64,000 nucleotides of DNA from NCBI GenBank assembly GCA_036936605.1, contig JAUPFV010000002.1, positions 270,452,770 to 270,516,769 of the forward strand, given 5' to 3'. The position numbers and the translations under genes were made by a program. Shown one piece after another: positions 1 to 7,901 of the stretch; position 1 is the stretch's first letter, and every line of letters starts with the position of its first letter. A model generated the notes under the pieces. That model saw nothing but the letters and a program-made list of their open reading frames with translations, was not told the origin of the DNA and ran no database searches. This stretch comes from Limnanthes douglasii subsp. nivea. Taxonomy: Eukaryota; Streptophyta; Magnoliopsida; Brassicales; Limnanthaceae.

Positions 1-13
1 CTGTGGTCGCCAA
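1..13 (-). other. Primer binding site (partial) of older element E0
   Basis: The first bases read, on the minus strand, as TGGCGACCACAG. This matches the start of the primer binding sites of E2 and E3 further right, and it sits immediately inside an LTR that begins at about 16. It therefore marks a minus-strand LTR retrotransposon (E0) whose coding body lies to the left of the window. The site is cut by the window edge, and the priming tRNA was not identified. Confidence 0.75.
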
Positions 14-15
14 TT

Positions 16-204
16 TGGCTTGGTATATTTTAGATTGAGGGTAGTCTTATAAAGTGCTTTGGTAAACTTTGGGTGTTTTGTGTTTAGTGTAAGGAGTAGT
101 GAGATAATTAATCAGTCTGGTAGTATTAAATTCTGATCACCCTCATTAATGAGAATGTTTGAGGTATTTATACCTTAATTATGGACCCATAGGCTTATCG
201 GGTC
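16..204 (-). mobile_element. LTR of element E0, left fragment
   Basis: This stretch aligns by eye with the E2 and E3 LTRs: 'gagggta' near the start, an ATTAAT-rich middle, a GGTATTTATACC palindrome (a TATA box on the minus strand), and then 'aggcttatcgggtc'. It stops exactly where E1 begins at 205 and resumes after E1 at 11138. It is the 5' LTR, in minus orientation, of an element mostly outside the window. E0 is older than E1 because E1 sits inside it. Confidence 0.8.
200..204. repeat. Target site duplication of E1, left copy (GGGTC)
   Basis: GGGTC directly precedes the TGATGAG end of E1 and is repeated directly after its CTCATCA end at 11133-11137. A perfect 5-bp duplication is the normal product of Ty3/gypsy integration and fixes the element ends. 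Confidence 0.9.
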
Positions 205-533
205 TGATGAGTAAATAGCTGAAAAAGGAATTTATTTCGGATATAGCGTCTGAGGAGTTCTAGAGAGAGAAAGTATAGAGAGATAAAGTAGTCTTTTTGT
301 CAAGAAAATATTCCATACCATTTTAGGCAAAAAGGGTCCTCCTTTTATAGTAAAATAGGGAGGGCCCGCTTAAGCTCTATGGGCCATCATCACATGTCGA
401 TGGGCCCTCTTTTGCTACTTTTATTTTTGCATATTAGTCCCTAAAGAACTTTGTATACTCAAATAACTATATTAACTATTATCTATTACATTGTTACCCC
501 TATTCCTTGGATCGGCGAATTCCGCCCTCATCA
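205..533 (-). repeat. E1 LTR, left copy (3' LTR in element sense)
   Basis: It is 329 bp, with 7-bp inverted ends TGATGAG/CTCATCA. Reading it against 10804-11132 shows no difference. On the minus strand a CTATAAAAGG box lies at 341-350, the expected retrotransposon promoter. The stretch also contains GA-rich 'agagagagaaag' near its left end. Confidence 0.95.
341..350 (-). promoter_or_regulatory. TATA box in E1 LTR
   Basis: The minus strand reads CTATAAAAGG. The equivalent box in the 5' LTR (10940-10949) would drive the genomic gag-pol RNA. It is inferred from position and motif only. Confidence 0.6.
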
Positions 534-547
534 GTAGCCCCCCAGTC
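534..547 (-). other. Polypurine tract of E1
   Basis: The minus strand reads GACTGGGGGGCTAC just before the 3' LTR start. E2 and E3 have the same GGG(G)CTAC block in the same place, preceded by A6. This is the usual plus-strand DNA primer site. Confidence 0.7.
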
Positions 548-819
548 TTCGGGAACTATCAGGAGCGGAGACTTTCCAGAAGTACTTTCGCCGGTCACCT
601 GCCTTCATTATGGGATCCCGACCCCGTCGGTTTCATCTCCCCGACGCGCGGGGTAACTACTTCGGATTTCTTCACGCGTTTCATCTTCTGGTTTTGTGGG
701 CTTTTAACTTTAGGCCTATCCCAATGGGCCAAACCATATTACCAGACCCGGTAGCGACGGCCCACTCCCACACGGCACTTGGGACGGGTGCTTACGTCAA
801 GGCTCATCAGACCCGGATC

Positions 820-829
820 GACACGTGTC
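820..829 (+). promoter_or_regulatory. Palindromic G-box GACACGTGTC upstream of the E1 antisense gene
   Basis: This perfect 10-bp palindrome contains CACGTG, a core bound by plant bZIP and bHLH factors. It lies 104 bp upstream of a plus-strand TATA box. The same ten bases occur in E2 (22456-22465) and E3 (33464-33473) at comparable positions, although the surrounding DNA differs. A bZIP-type TGACGTAA lies nearby on the minus strand (about 790-800). Confidence 0.6.
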
Positions 830-932
830 AAAGGTTAATAGCCCATCCCTCTGACAGACTTGAGTCCTAGGAGACTCTTCGCCTTCCCGCTGTGTTTCTG
901 TCGATTGATATCCCCCGCTCTTCCATGCTTCC

Positions 933-941
933 CTATAAATA
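933..941 (+). promoter_or_regulatory. TATA box of the E1 antisense gene
   Basis: CTATAAATA lies on the plus strand, 125 bp before the ATG at 1058. This places a start site near 965 and leaves a leader of roughly 90 nt. TATAAATTA boxes lie about 100 bp before the matching ATGs of E2 (22630) and E3 (33639), which supports a real promoter. Confidence 0.65.
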
Positions 942-1057
942 CCCCAAAGCCTTCTGTGTCTCTCAGAAGCTTTTTAGAGAGAGAAAAACGCTGCCAGAGC
1001 ATTTCTAGAGAGAGAAAGTGAATTCGCCCGACCCTTCTTCGTTTTGGCTCTTGTTGT

Positions 1058-2398
1058 ATGAAACCCGGACGGTCGCAGAAAAAACCCACCAAGAAAAAAG
1101 GATCTGAGTGGAGCTTCGAACAGTGGTCTAGTATTGGCGATAGAGCAGAGGAATACCGACGTGCTGGCCTGATCTGGGGTTCCAACTCCAAACCTTTCGT
1201 TCCCGCTCCACCTCCTCACGATCCCGTTCTAGCTACCCCGGTTCCCGCAGAGGTTTTCCTCGCTTCCGATCTCTCCATTTCTACGACTCCCGAAGCCGGT
1301 CGATCTCCAGAGCCCATTGCCCTTTCCTCCAGCGACAGTCCACCGGTTCGCCCGGAAAATCCGACCCGATCTTCCACAAACTTGCATACTCCCCGACGTG
1401 CTCGTAAATCTACCTTTCTGACCATGGGGGACGACGAGCTACTGCAATACACGGAAGGAGGTAATAGTCCCGAAATGGTTCAGCTTACACCCTCGATTAG
1501 AGGATTTCGGACCGGTATTAACACTGCGGTCACTTTTTTAGGTCTGCCCAAAATGCAGCTGACACCTAAGCAAGTTGAGGAGGCTCATAAAGCCATGGCC
1601 CGCGGTATTCCCGATGCTTCTTCCTCCCAGGTTCGACCGTCTGATACAAACGCTGCTGCTGCCCGCTGCTCTGACTCAGTTCCGACCCATGAAGCTGGAG
1701 AGCCCGAGATAGATATTGCTCCCGCGGGGGAGTGTGTTGCCGCAGCTTGCCACGCTGCTAACAATCAGGGTGATCCCTGGCCCGAGGAGATCAAAACTGC
1801 CGTTTCGACCAAGTATTTTGACTGGCTTTTGACCAGGGACGTAGTTTCTCTTTTCGAGGGGAAGTACGTCTACTTCCCTGAGTCCGATCACGAGGAGATG
1901 CTGATTCGCTGGGGCATCCCTGAATGCGTTACTGTTCGATTCCCGACCCCGGGGGAGACACCCATTCACGCCCGACCCAGAGAAATCGTGGTGTTCACCG
2001 AATTATTCAACTGGGGTCTGCGATTTCCCCTGGACCCCGAGATTGCGCTCTACTTCCGCACTCTTAAAATCTGCCCCTCACAGCTGACGCCTAATGCGTG
2101 GTATACCCTGATGTCCTGCATCATGGCTTCCCGCCTCTCTGGTCGAGCCATGCCGATGGAGGAGTATATCGCCATGTCGGGTCTGTCGAAATCCCCGAAG
2201 TCGCCCTTCTTCTATTCCTCTCTTGGCAATAAATGGAAAATTGTCAATGACTTTTTAGAGGGGGACAAGGGGTGGAAGCATCGGTTCGTTTTTTTGAGCG
2301 GGTGTTGGGAGCACGGGCTTCCCTATACAAAGGAAAATCCGAGGCGGATCCTGCGGACTTGGGTCCATGATGGTACTGCCCTTTTACTCACTACCACA

Positions 2399-2480
<82 letters not shown>

Positions 2481-3728
2481 GTTCTGATCCGCTGCGTAGT
2501 GTCGAAGGACTGGCTGCAGGGGGTAAAGAAGGATCATGCCAAAGCTGCGGAAGACACCTTTGAGGTGCTGAAAAACTATGCCCGGACGAACTGGGGTCGG
2601 GGCATGCACCGCACCTTCATGGACAAGAATCTGTTCATGAGCAACCTTTGGCGATGCTCACCCGAGGTGCTGACCATCGAACAGCTGCGGGAACCTCCGA
2701 ACCTCGACGAGGTGTTCTCCCGAACCGGCCGCCCTGGGTACATACTGTATTTGCCTAAGCGGAATAAGGCGCCCAGCAAGCGTCCCAAGTCGGAGGAGGA
2801 CGGTAGGGAGCCTGAAGTCGGACCCGACGCTGAGAGCAACCCGATCGGGTCGGCCGCACCGGTAGCGGATCCAGCAGAGGAGGGTCAGACCCTGGTTGTA
2901 GCGCCGAAGAGGAAGAGTCGTGCGGAGATGGAGGGGTCCAAGCTAAAGAAACCCAAGGTTGTGGCAAAGGATCGGGTGGCAGTCAGCGCTGAGGCAATCG
3001 CTTCACGACCTGCGCTTTTGGACCATGTTGAAGGTGGGGATCCTGCTCCGGTCGATGTGGTTTCTATCCCGGATGATGCTGAGCCTTCTGAGGCTGTTGG
3101 CCCTGATGCTTCGTCGTCGAGCGGTCCCAAATTCCCGGTGTTAACGACGATGGGCAGTCCGCACCCTTACCCGCTTCGGAGCTCAGATGGGCTGGCAATG
3201 TCGTTGTACAGCTTGCTGGTACCGATTTCTATGAAAGAGCGCCAGGCTAGGGGGCTTGGCAAGAAGTTATCCGCGGCAGAGGCGAAAATTTCTCGTCTCC
3301 GCACGCAGGCGAAGACCGCTGAAGAGGCTCTGGCCGTGGCGAAAGGTCAGATTGCTGAGGCTGAGAGGCTAGCCAGTGAAGCTAAGGCTGCCGCGGAAGC
3401 AGCAAATCAGGCGAAGGAGTTGGCTGAGTCGGCGAGAAAAACCGCGGAAGACCGTGCCTCAGCCCTAGCGTCGGAGGTTCACAAGCTGAAATCCTCTAAC
3501 AAGGCCTATCTCGAACGGTGCCGACTGTGGTCGGACCAAGATGCTGCAGCCACCAAGGCCGCATATGTTCTGTCACTCCACAACCGATACCCGGAGCTTC
3601 ACCTTGGCTCGTTATGGCTCGATGTGCCGGAAAAGGATCGTCCCGAGGGGATTGTAGTGGAGGAGTCCGATGGGGCGGATGATGAAGAGGAAAGTGAGGA
3701 GGGAGATGAAGAAGGTGGGGATCAGTGA
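1058..3728 (+). CDS. Antisense accessory gene of E1 (PF04195-type 'putative gypsy type transposon' protein), spliced
   Basis: The coding sequence joins 1058-2372 and 2500-3728, 847 codons plus stop. The function of this protein family is unknown. It is an accessory protein carried antisense to gag-pol by Tat-type elements. The N-terminal third is basic and proline/serine-rich. The conserved core, about residues 250-420, contains FTELFNWGLRFPLDPEI and LSGRAMPMEEY, matching E2, E3 and X. After the intron, a charged middle region leads to an alanine-rich coiled coil (about residues 685-775) and an acidic tail. The intron boundaries GT at 2373 and AG at 2499 restore the frame (phase 1) and agree with E2 and E3. 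The ATG follows a TATA box and G-box. Unlike the E2 and E3 copies, this one has no premature stop. Nuclear function is possible but not shown. Confidence 0.85.
2373..2499 (+). other. Intron of the E1 antisense gene
   Basis: The donor is GATG|GTACTG and the acceptor GCGTAG|TGTC. Splicing joins two frames that otherwise both run into the low-complexity tract. Introns of 92 bp (24090-24181) and 79 bp (35122-35200) occur at the same codon and phase in E2 and E3. The E1 intron is enlarged by a TA/T tract. Confidence 0.85.
2398..2476 (+). repeat. Microsatellite (TA)n followed by a 56-base T run inside the intron
   Basis: An AT dinucleotide run (about 2398-2420) is followed by 56 uninterrupted T residues (2421-2476). 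It lies where a polypyrimidine tract is expected, 23 bases before the acceptor AG. E2 and E3 have only ordinary short T-rich tracts there, so the expansion is specific to E1 or its close relatives. The length may be imprecise in any assembly. Confidence 0.95.
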
Positions 3729-4598
3729 ATCAGTTTTCCCTTTTCTTTTTTTTTTGTTCTGGGTTTTTTTTTTTTTCGACAATGTGTTGTAGACCTTTGG
3801 GGGCCGCGGCCCCCCCCCTATTCTGTACTGTACCTATTTTATTTTGGGGGCCATGGGGCCCCCTGTATGAGGATGATATATTTTCCTAAGTACTGTGTTG
3901 TGGATTGACTGTTTTATTAGTGATAGTCGCGTCAGTAGGTCTGGGAGGCCAAAAGGTAGATCGGGAAACCCAAAAAACTTTTCGAAGAGGAAATTGATCT
4001 GTAAAAAGTAAATTGTCTTATCATCGCAAGCCCACCTAGAGGGTCTGAAAGACCAAAATGTAGATCGGCAAAACCGAAAAACTCTTTTGAGAGTTCTGTA
4101 GATCGATTTATTATCGAAGGCCAATCCAGAGGATCTGGAAGACCAAAATGTAGATCGGTAAAACCGAAAAACTCTTTGAGAGTTCTGTAGATCGAGTTAT
4201 TATCGAAGGTCAATCCAGAGGATCTGGAAGACCAAAATGTAGATCGGTAAAACCGAAAAACTCTTTGAGAGTTCTGTAGATCGATTTATTATCGAAGGCC
4301 AATCCAGAGGATCTGGAAGACCAAAATGTAGATCGGTAAAACCGAAAAACTCTTTGAGAGTTCTGCAGATTGATTTTAAATTTAGATTACGGTGCCCAGC
4401 TCGTCAGCCGCCCACCGTCATAATGAATCGATTTTTTAAAAGGCAAGGAATTTTCATAATCAATAACGTGGTTCGGGTTTTGACCTGTGCCTCGTTAAAA
4501 CCTCCTTGCGCCACCAAGGTAGGAAAAAGAGTACACCCCCGATCATTACAAATTTGACCAAAACGTCAAGAAATACAAAACTCACAAAAAATTACAAA
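3729..4598. repeat. Interval between antisense gene and pol, with an 89-90 bp tandem repeat array
   Basis: The first 200 bases are T-rich with a C9 run and hold no gene. From about 3936 to 4375 a unit beginning 'gaccaaaatgtagatcgg' recurs at 4051, 4141, 4230 and 4319 (spacing 90, 89, 89), with a diverged copy before it. The last copies are almost identical. This is the region between the pol stop and the polypurine tract in element sense, the known hypervariable 3' region of Tat-type elements, where tandem arrays often arise. From 4376 to 4598 no feature was seen. Confidence 0.85.
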
Positions 4599-7500
4599 CT
4601 ATTCAAGATATAATTTCAGATGCTCAATATTCCACGGTAACCTAAGGAGTTGCCCGTGCCGATTCTGCAGGCGGTACGTCCCGCTCCTGATTCTGTCGAC
4701 TATCTCGTAAGGTCCCTCCCAGTTCGGAGCGAGTTTCCCGAGGCTCTTGTCTTTGGTGTGTAGAAAAACCCGTCGCAGGACCTTGTCCCCGACCTTAAAC
4801 TCCCGACGACGAACCTTAGTGGAGTACCGACTTCTCATTAAAGTCTGGTAGTGCAAAGCGTTTAAATGGGCGCGGTGACGTTTTTCGTCAATGAGATCAA
4901 GCTCTAGCCGTCGGGTGTCGTCATTCGTCTCCGGCTGATAAGTGCCGATCCTGAAAGAGGGAAAGATAGATTCCGCGGGGGTGACCGCGTCCATACCATA
5001 CACCAAGGCAAAGGGTGACTCCTGGGTCGCCGTGCGAGGTGTTGTTCGGTAGGCCCATAATACTTCCTGCAAATAGTCGGGCCACTTGCCGGCCTTTCCC
5101 TCGAGATTCTTCCTAAGGCCATCAAGAATGGTTCGATTCGTGACTTCGACCTGGCCGTTCGCCTGCGGGTGAAATGGAGCAGAGAAACACTGTCGGATAT
5201 TATGCGTGGTGCAGAACGCTTTCATTTCCGCGCTATCAAACTGTGGTCCGTTGTCCATGGTTAGCCGTTGCGGCACCCCGAACCTACAACAAATGTTTGC
5301 CCAGATAAATTTGACAATGTCCTTGGTTTTTGTAGCAGATAAGGGCTCGGCCTCGATCCATTTTGAAAAGTAGTCGACCGCGACGACGATCGTTTGTCTT
5401 CCCCCCGATGCCATGGGCAACGGTCCGACCAGGTCGATTCCCCATCGGTCAAAGGGTAACCCCTCGGATATAGATTCTAGATGCGTTGCAGGAATGTTGA
5501 TCGCATTCCCAAATCGTTGACACGTATCACAAGTTTTCACCATGAGTTTGGCGTCTGTTGTTATGGTCGGCCAATAGAAACCGGCGAGAAACACTCTTCT
5601 AATCAAAGACTTGTATCCGCAGTGAGCCGCGCCCTCCCCGTCGTGTAGCTCGGACAAAATTACTTGGGACTCATTAAAACCTAAACATCGAAGCAGAGGT
5701 CGGCTAAAGGACTTTTTGTACAGCACATCCCCCAAAAGGACGTATCCCCTTGCTTTGTTACGTAATTTGCGAGCCGAGGCCGCATCGTCGGGGAGCTGCC
5801 CTCCAGCTAAAAACGCGATTATATTCCGCCGCCAATCAGAATTCGCAACTGAAGAGATCTGACACGCGATTTCGGGTCGGTTATTGAGCTCATGTCGTTT
5901 AAAAATGGACGGATTCTCTTGTTCTATCACCCAAGGATAACTGGTCGAGCATGAAATTGTTGCCAAAGAATCTGCCGTCATATTCTCACTTCGGGGGACA
6001 TGTTCGTACCTGACTTTGTCAAAGGATGCGGCCAGAATTCTTAAAGCCGCTAAATACTGCACCAGGTGTTCTTTCCGTGCCTCTGCATTCCCCGAGGCCT
6101 GATTTATCAAAAGTTGGGAGTCGCTTACCAGGCGCACTTGCCTCGCCCCACAGACTTGTGCCAATCGCAATCCAGCCAAAGCCGCTTCATATTCTGCTTC
6201 GTTGTTCGACGTGTGAAAACCAAAACGGATGGCCTGAAACATGCTCAAACCCGAAGGGGTAATGATCTGAACTCCCGCCCCACAACCACTAATGTTGGCA
6301 CCTCCATCAGTGCGGATAGTCCATTCGCCCCCCGCAACTTCTTGTAGGGGTGTTTCTTGTTCGGGTCGCTCGGAATGGAATTCGACCAAAAAATCTGCCA
6401 AGGCTTGTCCCTTAATCGCGGTTCGGGGCTCGAACTCAATGTCGAAATCCCCTAGCTCGACCGACCACTTGGCTATCCTTCCGGACATATCTGGTCGTTG
6501 GAAAACGTATTTTAGTGGAAACGAGGTGCGGACGACAATGTGGTGCGCCTGGAAGTAAGGGCGCATCTTCCTTGCTGCCGTTACCAGAGCCAGAGCCACT
6601 TTTTCGAGCTTTAAATATCGAGTTTCGGCGTCAAGCAGACTTTTGCTTATATAGTAAACAGCTGTCGGAACTGGCCCGGACTCGCTGATCAGTGCCGCAC
6701 TGACCGCATAATCGGTAACTGCCACGTAGAGGAACAAAGTTTCGTACGCCGTGGGCTTGGTCAGTCGGTTTGGGGACGATAGATACTCTTTGATCCCCGA
6801 AAATGCCTTGTCACATTCGTCAGTCCAAACAAAATTTTTTACCTGTCGAAGGACCTGAAAAAACGGGGCACATTTGTCAGATGATCGAGAGATGAAGCGA
6901 TTCAATGCGGCTAGTCGCCCGGTCAGAATCTGGACTTCTTTTACGCTCCGAGGAGGAGTCATGTCTGCTAGAGCTCGGAGTTGAACAGGGTCGGCTTCAA
7001 TGCCCTTTTCGCTGACAAGGAATCCCAAAAATTTCCCTGACCGTACACCAAAAGAACACTTCTCTGGGTTTAGCTTTAGGTTCACTCTTCGCAAATTATC
7101 AAATGCCTCTCTGAGGTCGGTAAGGTGATCCACGTCGGTCCCACTTTTGACCAACATGTCATCGATGTACACCTCCATGTTTCTCCCGATCTGGTCTTCA
7201 AAAGTTCGGTTAACCAGTCTTTGGTATGTTGCTCCCGCGTTCTTTAGTCCGAAGGGCATTACTTTGTAACAGTATAGCCCTCGGCCCGTGATGAATGTGG
7301 TATTCTCCTGATCCGCGGGGTGTAGTTTAATTTGATTGTAACCGGCATAGGCGTCCATAAAAGATAGTAGCTTATTGCCAGATGTGGAATCTACCAGTTG
7401 ATCGATCCGCGGCATCGGGAAAGGGTCCTTCGGGCATGCCCGATTGAGATCGGTAAAGTCCACGCACATCCTCCATTTCCCGCTTTTCTTTTTTACCAGA

Positions 7501-7898
7501 ACGGGGTTGGATATCCACAAAGGGTATCGCGCTTCTATGATATGTCCGACCCCAGTCATCCTTTCGACTTCCTGTAAAATTACCTCTGCTTTCTCGGGAG
7601 AGAAAGCTCGTCGTTTCTGAATTACTGGTCTAACATTCCTGTTTATGGTCAACTTGTGAACCGCAAATGATTCGGGTACTCCCGTGACGTCCCCAGCACA
7701 CCACGCGAATAGATCAAGATTCTCCCGGAGCAAAGCTAACATCTGTTCTCTTAAAGTCGGTAAAATATTCAGCCCGACCCGCAACCCTTTTCCATCTGCA
7801 AAATGATGCAGCTCACATTCTTCGTTGGTTGTCAAAAGGCTTGGGGTCTCCCGAGGGTCGTCCACCGGCTGCGATCCGGGGGAGCTCCCCTTTAATTG
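4599..7898 (-). CDS. pol: E1 pol: reverse transcriptase, dual RNase H, integrase (expressed by readthrough of UAG)
   Basis: The frame is open from the codon after the gag-protease UAG to the stop at 4599. Numbered from 7865 (first GTG), the reverse transcriptase spans about residues 120-300 with YIDD at 233-236. A first RNase H of Ty3 type runs about 355-500. A second, archaeal-type RNase H follows at about 515-635, with D520, E558, D582 and D632. The integrase has the zinc finger H741, H748, C779, C782 and catalytic D811, D871 and E907 (35 residues between the last two). The C-terminus ends in a GPYEIV module with no chromodomain. The dual RNase H is characteristic of the plant Tat lineage. 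No good independent start exists (no ATG before the RT), so expression as a gag-pol fusion is inferred. Confidence 0.93.
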   Translation of the reverse strand, partial: QLKGSSPGSQPVDDPRETPSLLTTNEECELHHFADGKGLRVGLNILPTLREQMLALLRENLDLFAWCAGDVTGVPESFAVHKLTINRNVRPVIQKRRAFSPEKAEVILQEVERMTGVGHIIEARYPLWISNPVLVKKKSGKWRMCVDFTDLNRACPKDPFPMPRIDQLVDSTSGNKLLSFMDAYAGYNQIKLHPADQENTTFITGRGLYCYKVMPFGLKNAGATYQRLVNRTFEDQIGRNMEVYIDDMLVKSGTDVDHLTDLREAFDNLRRVNLKLNPEKCSFGVRSGKFLGFLVSEKGIEADPVQLRALADMTPPRSVKEVQILTGRLAALNRFISRSSDKCAPFFQVLRQVKNFVWTDECDKAFSGIKEYLSSPNRLTKPTAYETLFLYVAVTDYAVSAALISESGPVPTAVYYISKSLLDAETRYLKLEKVALALVTAARKMRPYFQAHHIVVRTSFPLKYVFQRPDMSGRIAKWSVELGDFDIEFEPRTAIKGQALADFLVEFHSERPEQETPLQEVAGGEWTIRTDGGANISGCGAGVQIITPSGLSMFQAIRFGFHTSNNEAEYEAALAGLRLAQVCGARQVRLVSDSQLLINQASGNAEARKEHLVQYLAALRILAASFDKVRYEHVPRSENMTADSLATISCSTSYPWVIEQENPSIFKRHELNNRPEIACQISSVANSDWRRNIIAFLAGGQLPDDAASARKLRNKARGYVLLGDVLYKKSFSRPLLRCLGFNESQVILSELHDGEGAAHCGYKSLIRRVFLAGFYWPTITTDAKLMVKTCDTCQRFGNAINIPATHLESISEGLPFDRWGIDLVGPLPMASGGRQTIVVAVDYFSKWIEAEPLSATKTKDIVKFIWANICCRFGVPQRLTMDNGPQFDSAEMKAFCTTHNIRQCFSAPFHPQANGQVEVTNRTILDGLRKNLEGKAGKWPDYLQEVLWAYRTTPRTATQESPFALVYGMDAVTPAESIFPSFRIGTYQPETNDDTRRLELDLIDEKRHRAHLNALHYQTLMRSRYSTKVRRREFKVGDKVLRRVFLHTKDKSLGKLAPNWEGPYEIVDRIRSGTYRLQNRHGQLLRLPWNIEHLKLYLE

Positions 7899-7901
7899 CT
7901 A
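7893..7901 (-). promoter_or_regulatory. Putative stop-codon readthrough site UAG CAA UUA between gag-protease and pol
   Basis: The minus strand reads GCA TAG CAA TTA AAG, and the frame is open on both sides. UAG followed by CARYYA is the established tobamovirus-type readthrough context. A GGGGAGCTCCCC palindrome begins about 8 bases after the stop. In E2 a TAA CAG TTT stop sits at the same distance (12 codons) before the conserved DDPRET. E3 has a sense codon there. Confidence 0.7.

Noticed and set aside
2398..2476. T run as the poly(A) tail of a minus-strand retroposon
   Set aside because: It sits inside an intron whose borders and flanking codons match E2 and E3, with no target duplication; simple repeat expansion explains it.
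3936..4375. Possible CRISPR-like array
   Set aside because: The 89-90 bp units are contiguous without unique spacers, and this is a plant retrotransposon 3' region.
4599..4900. Chromodomain at the integrase C-terminus
   Set aside because: Only a GPY-type module is seen and the protein ends soon after; no chromodomain aromatic cage pattern is present.
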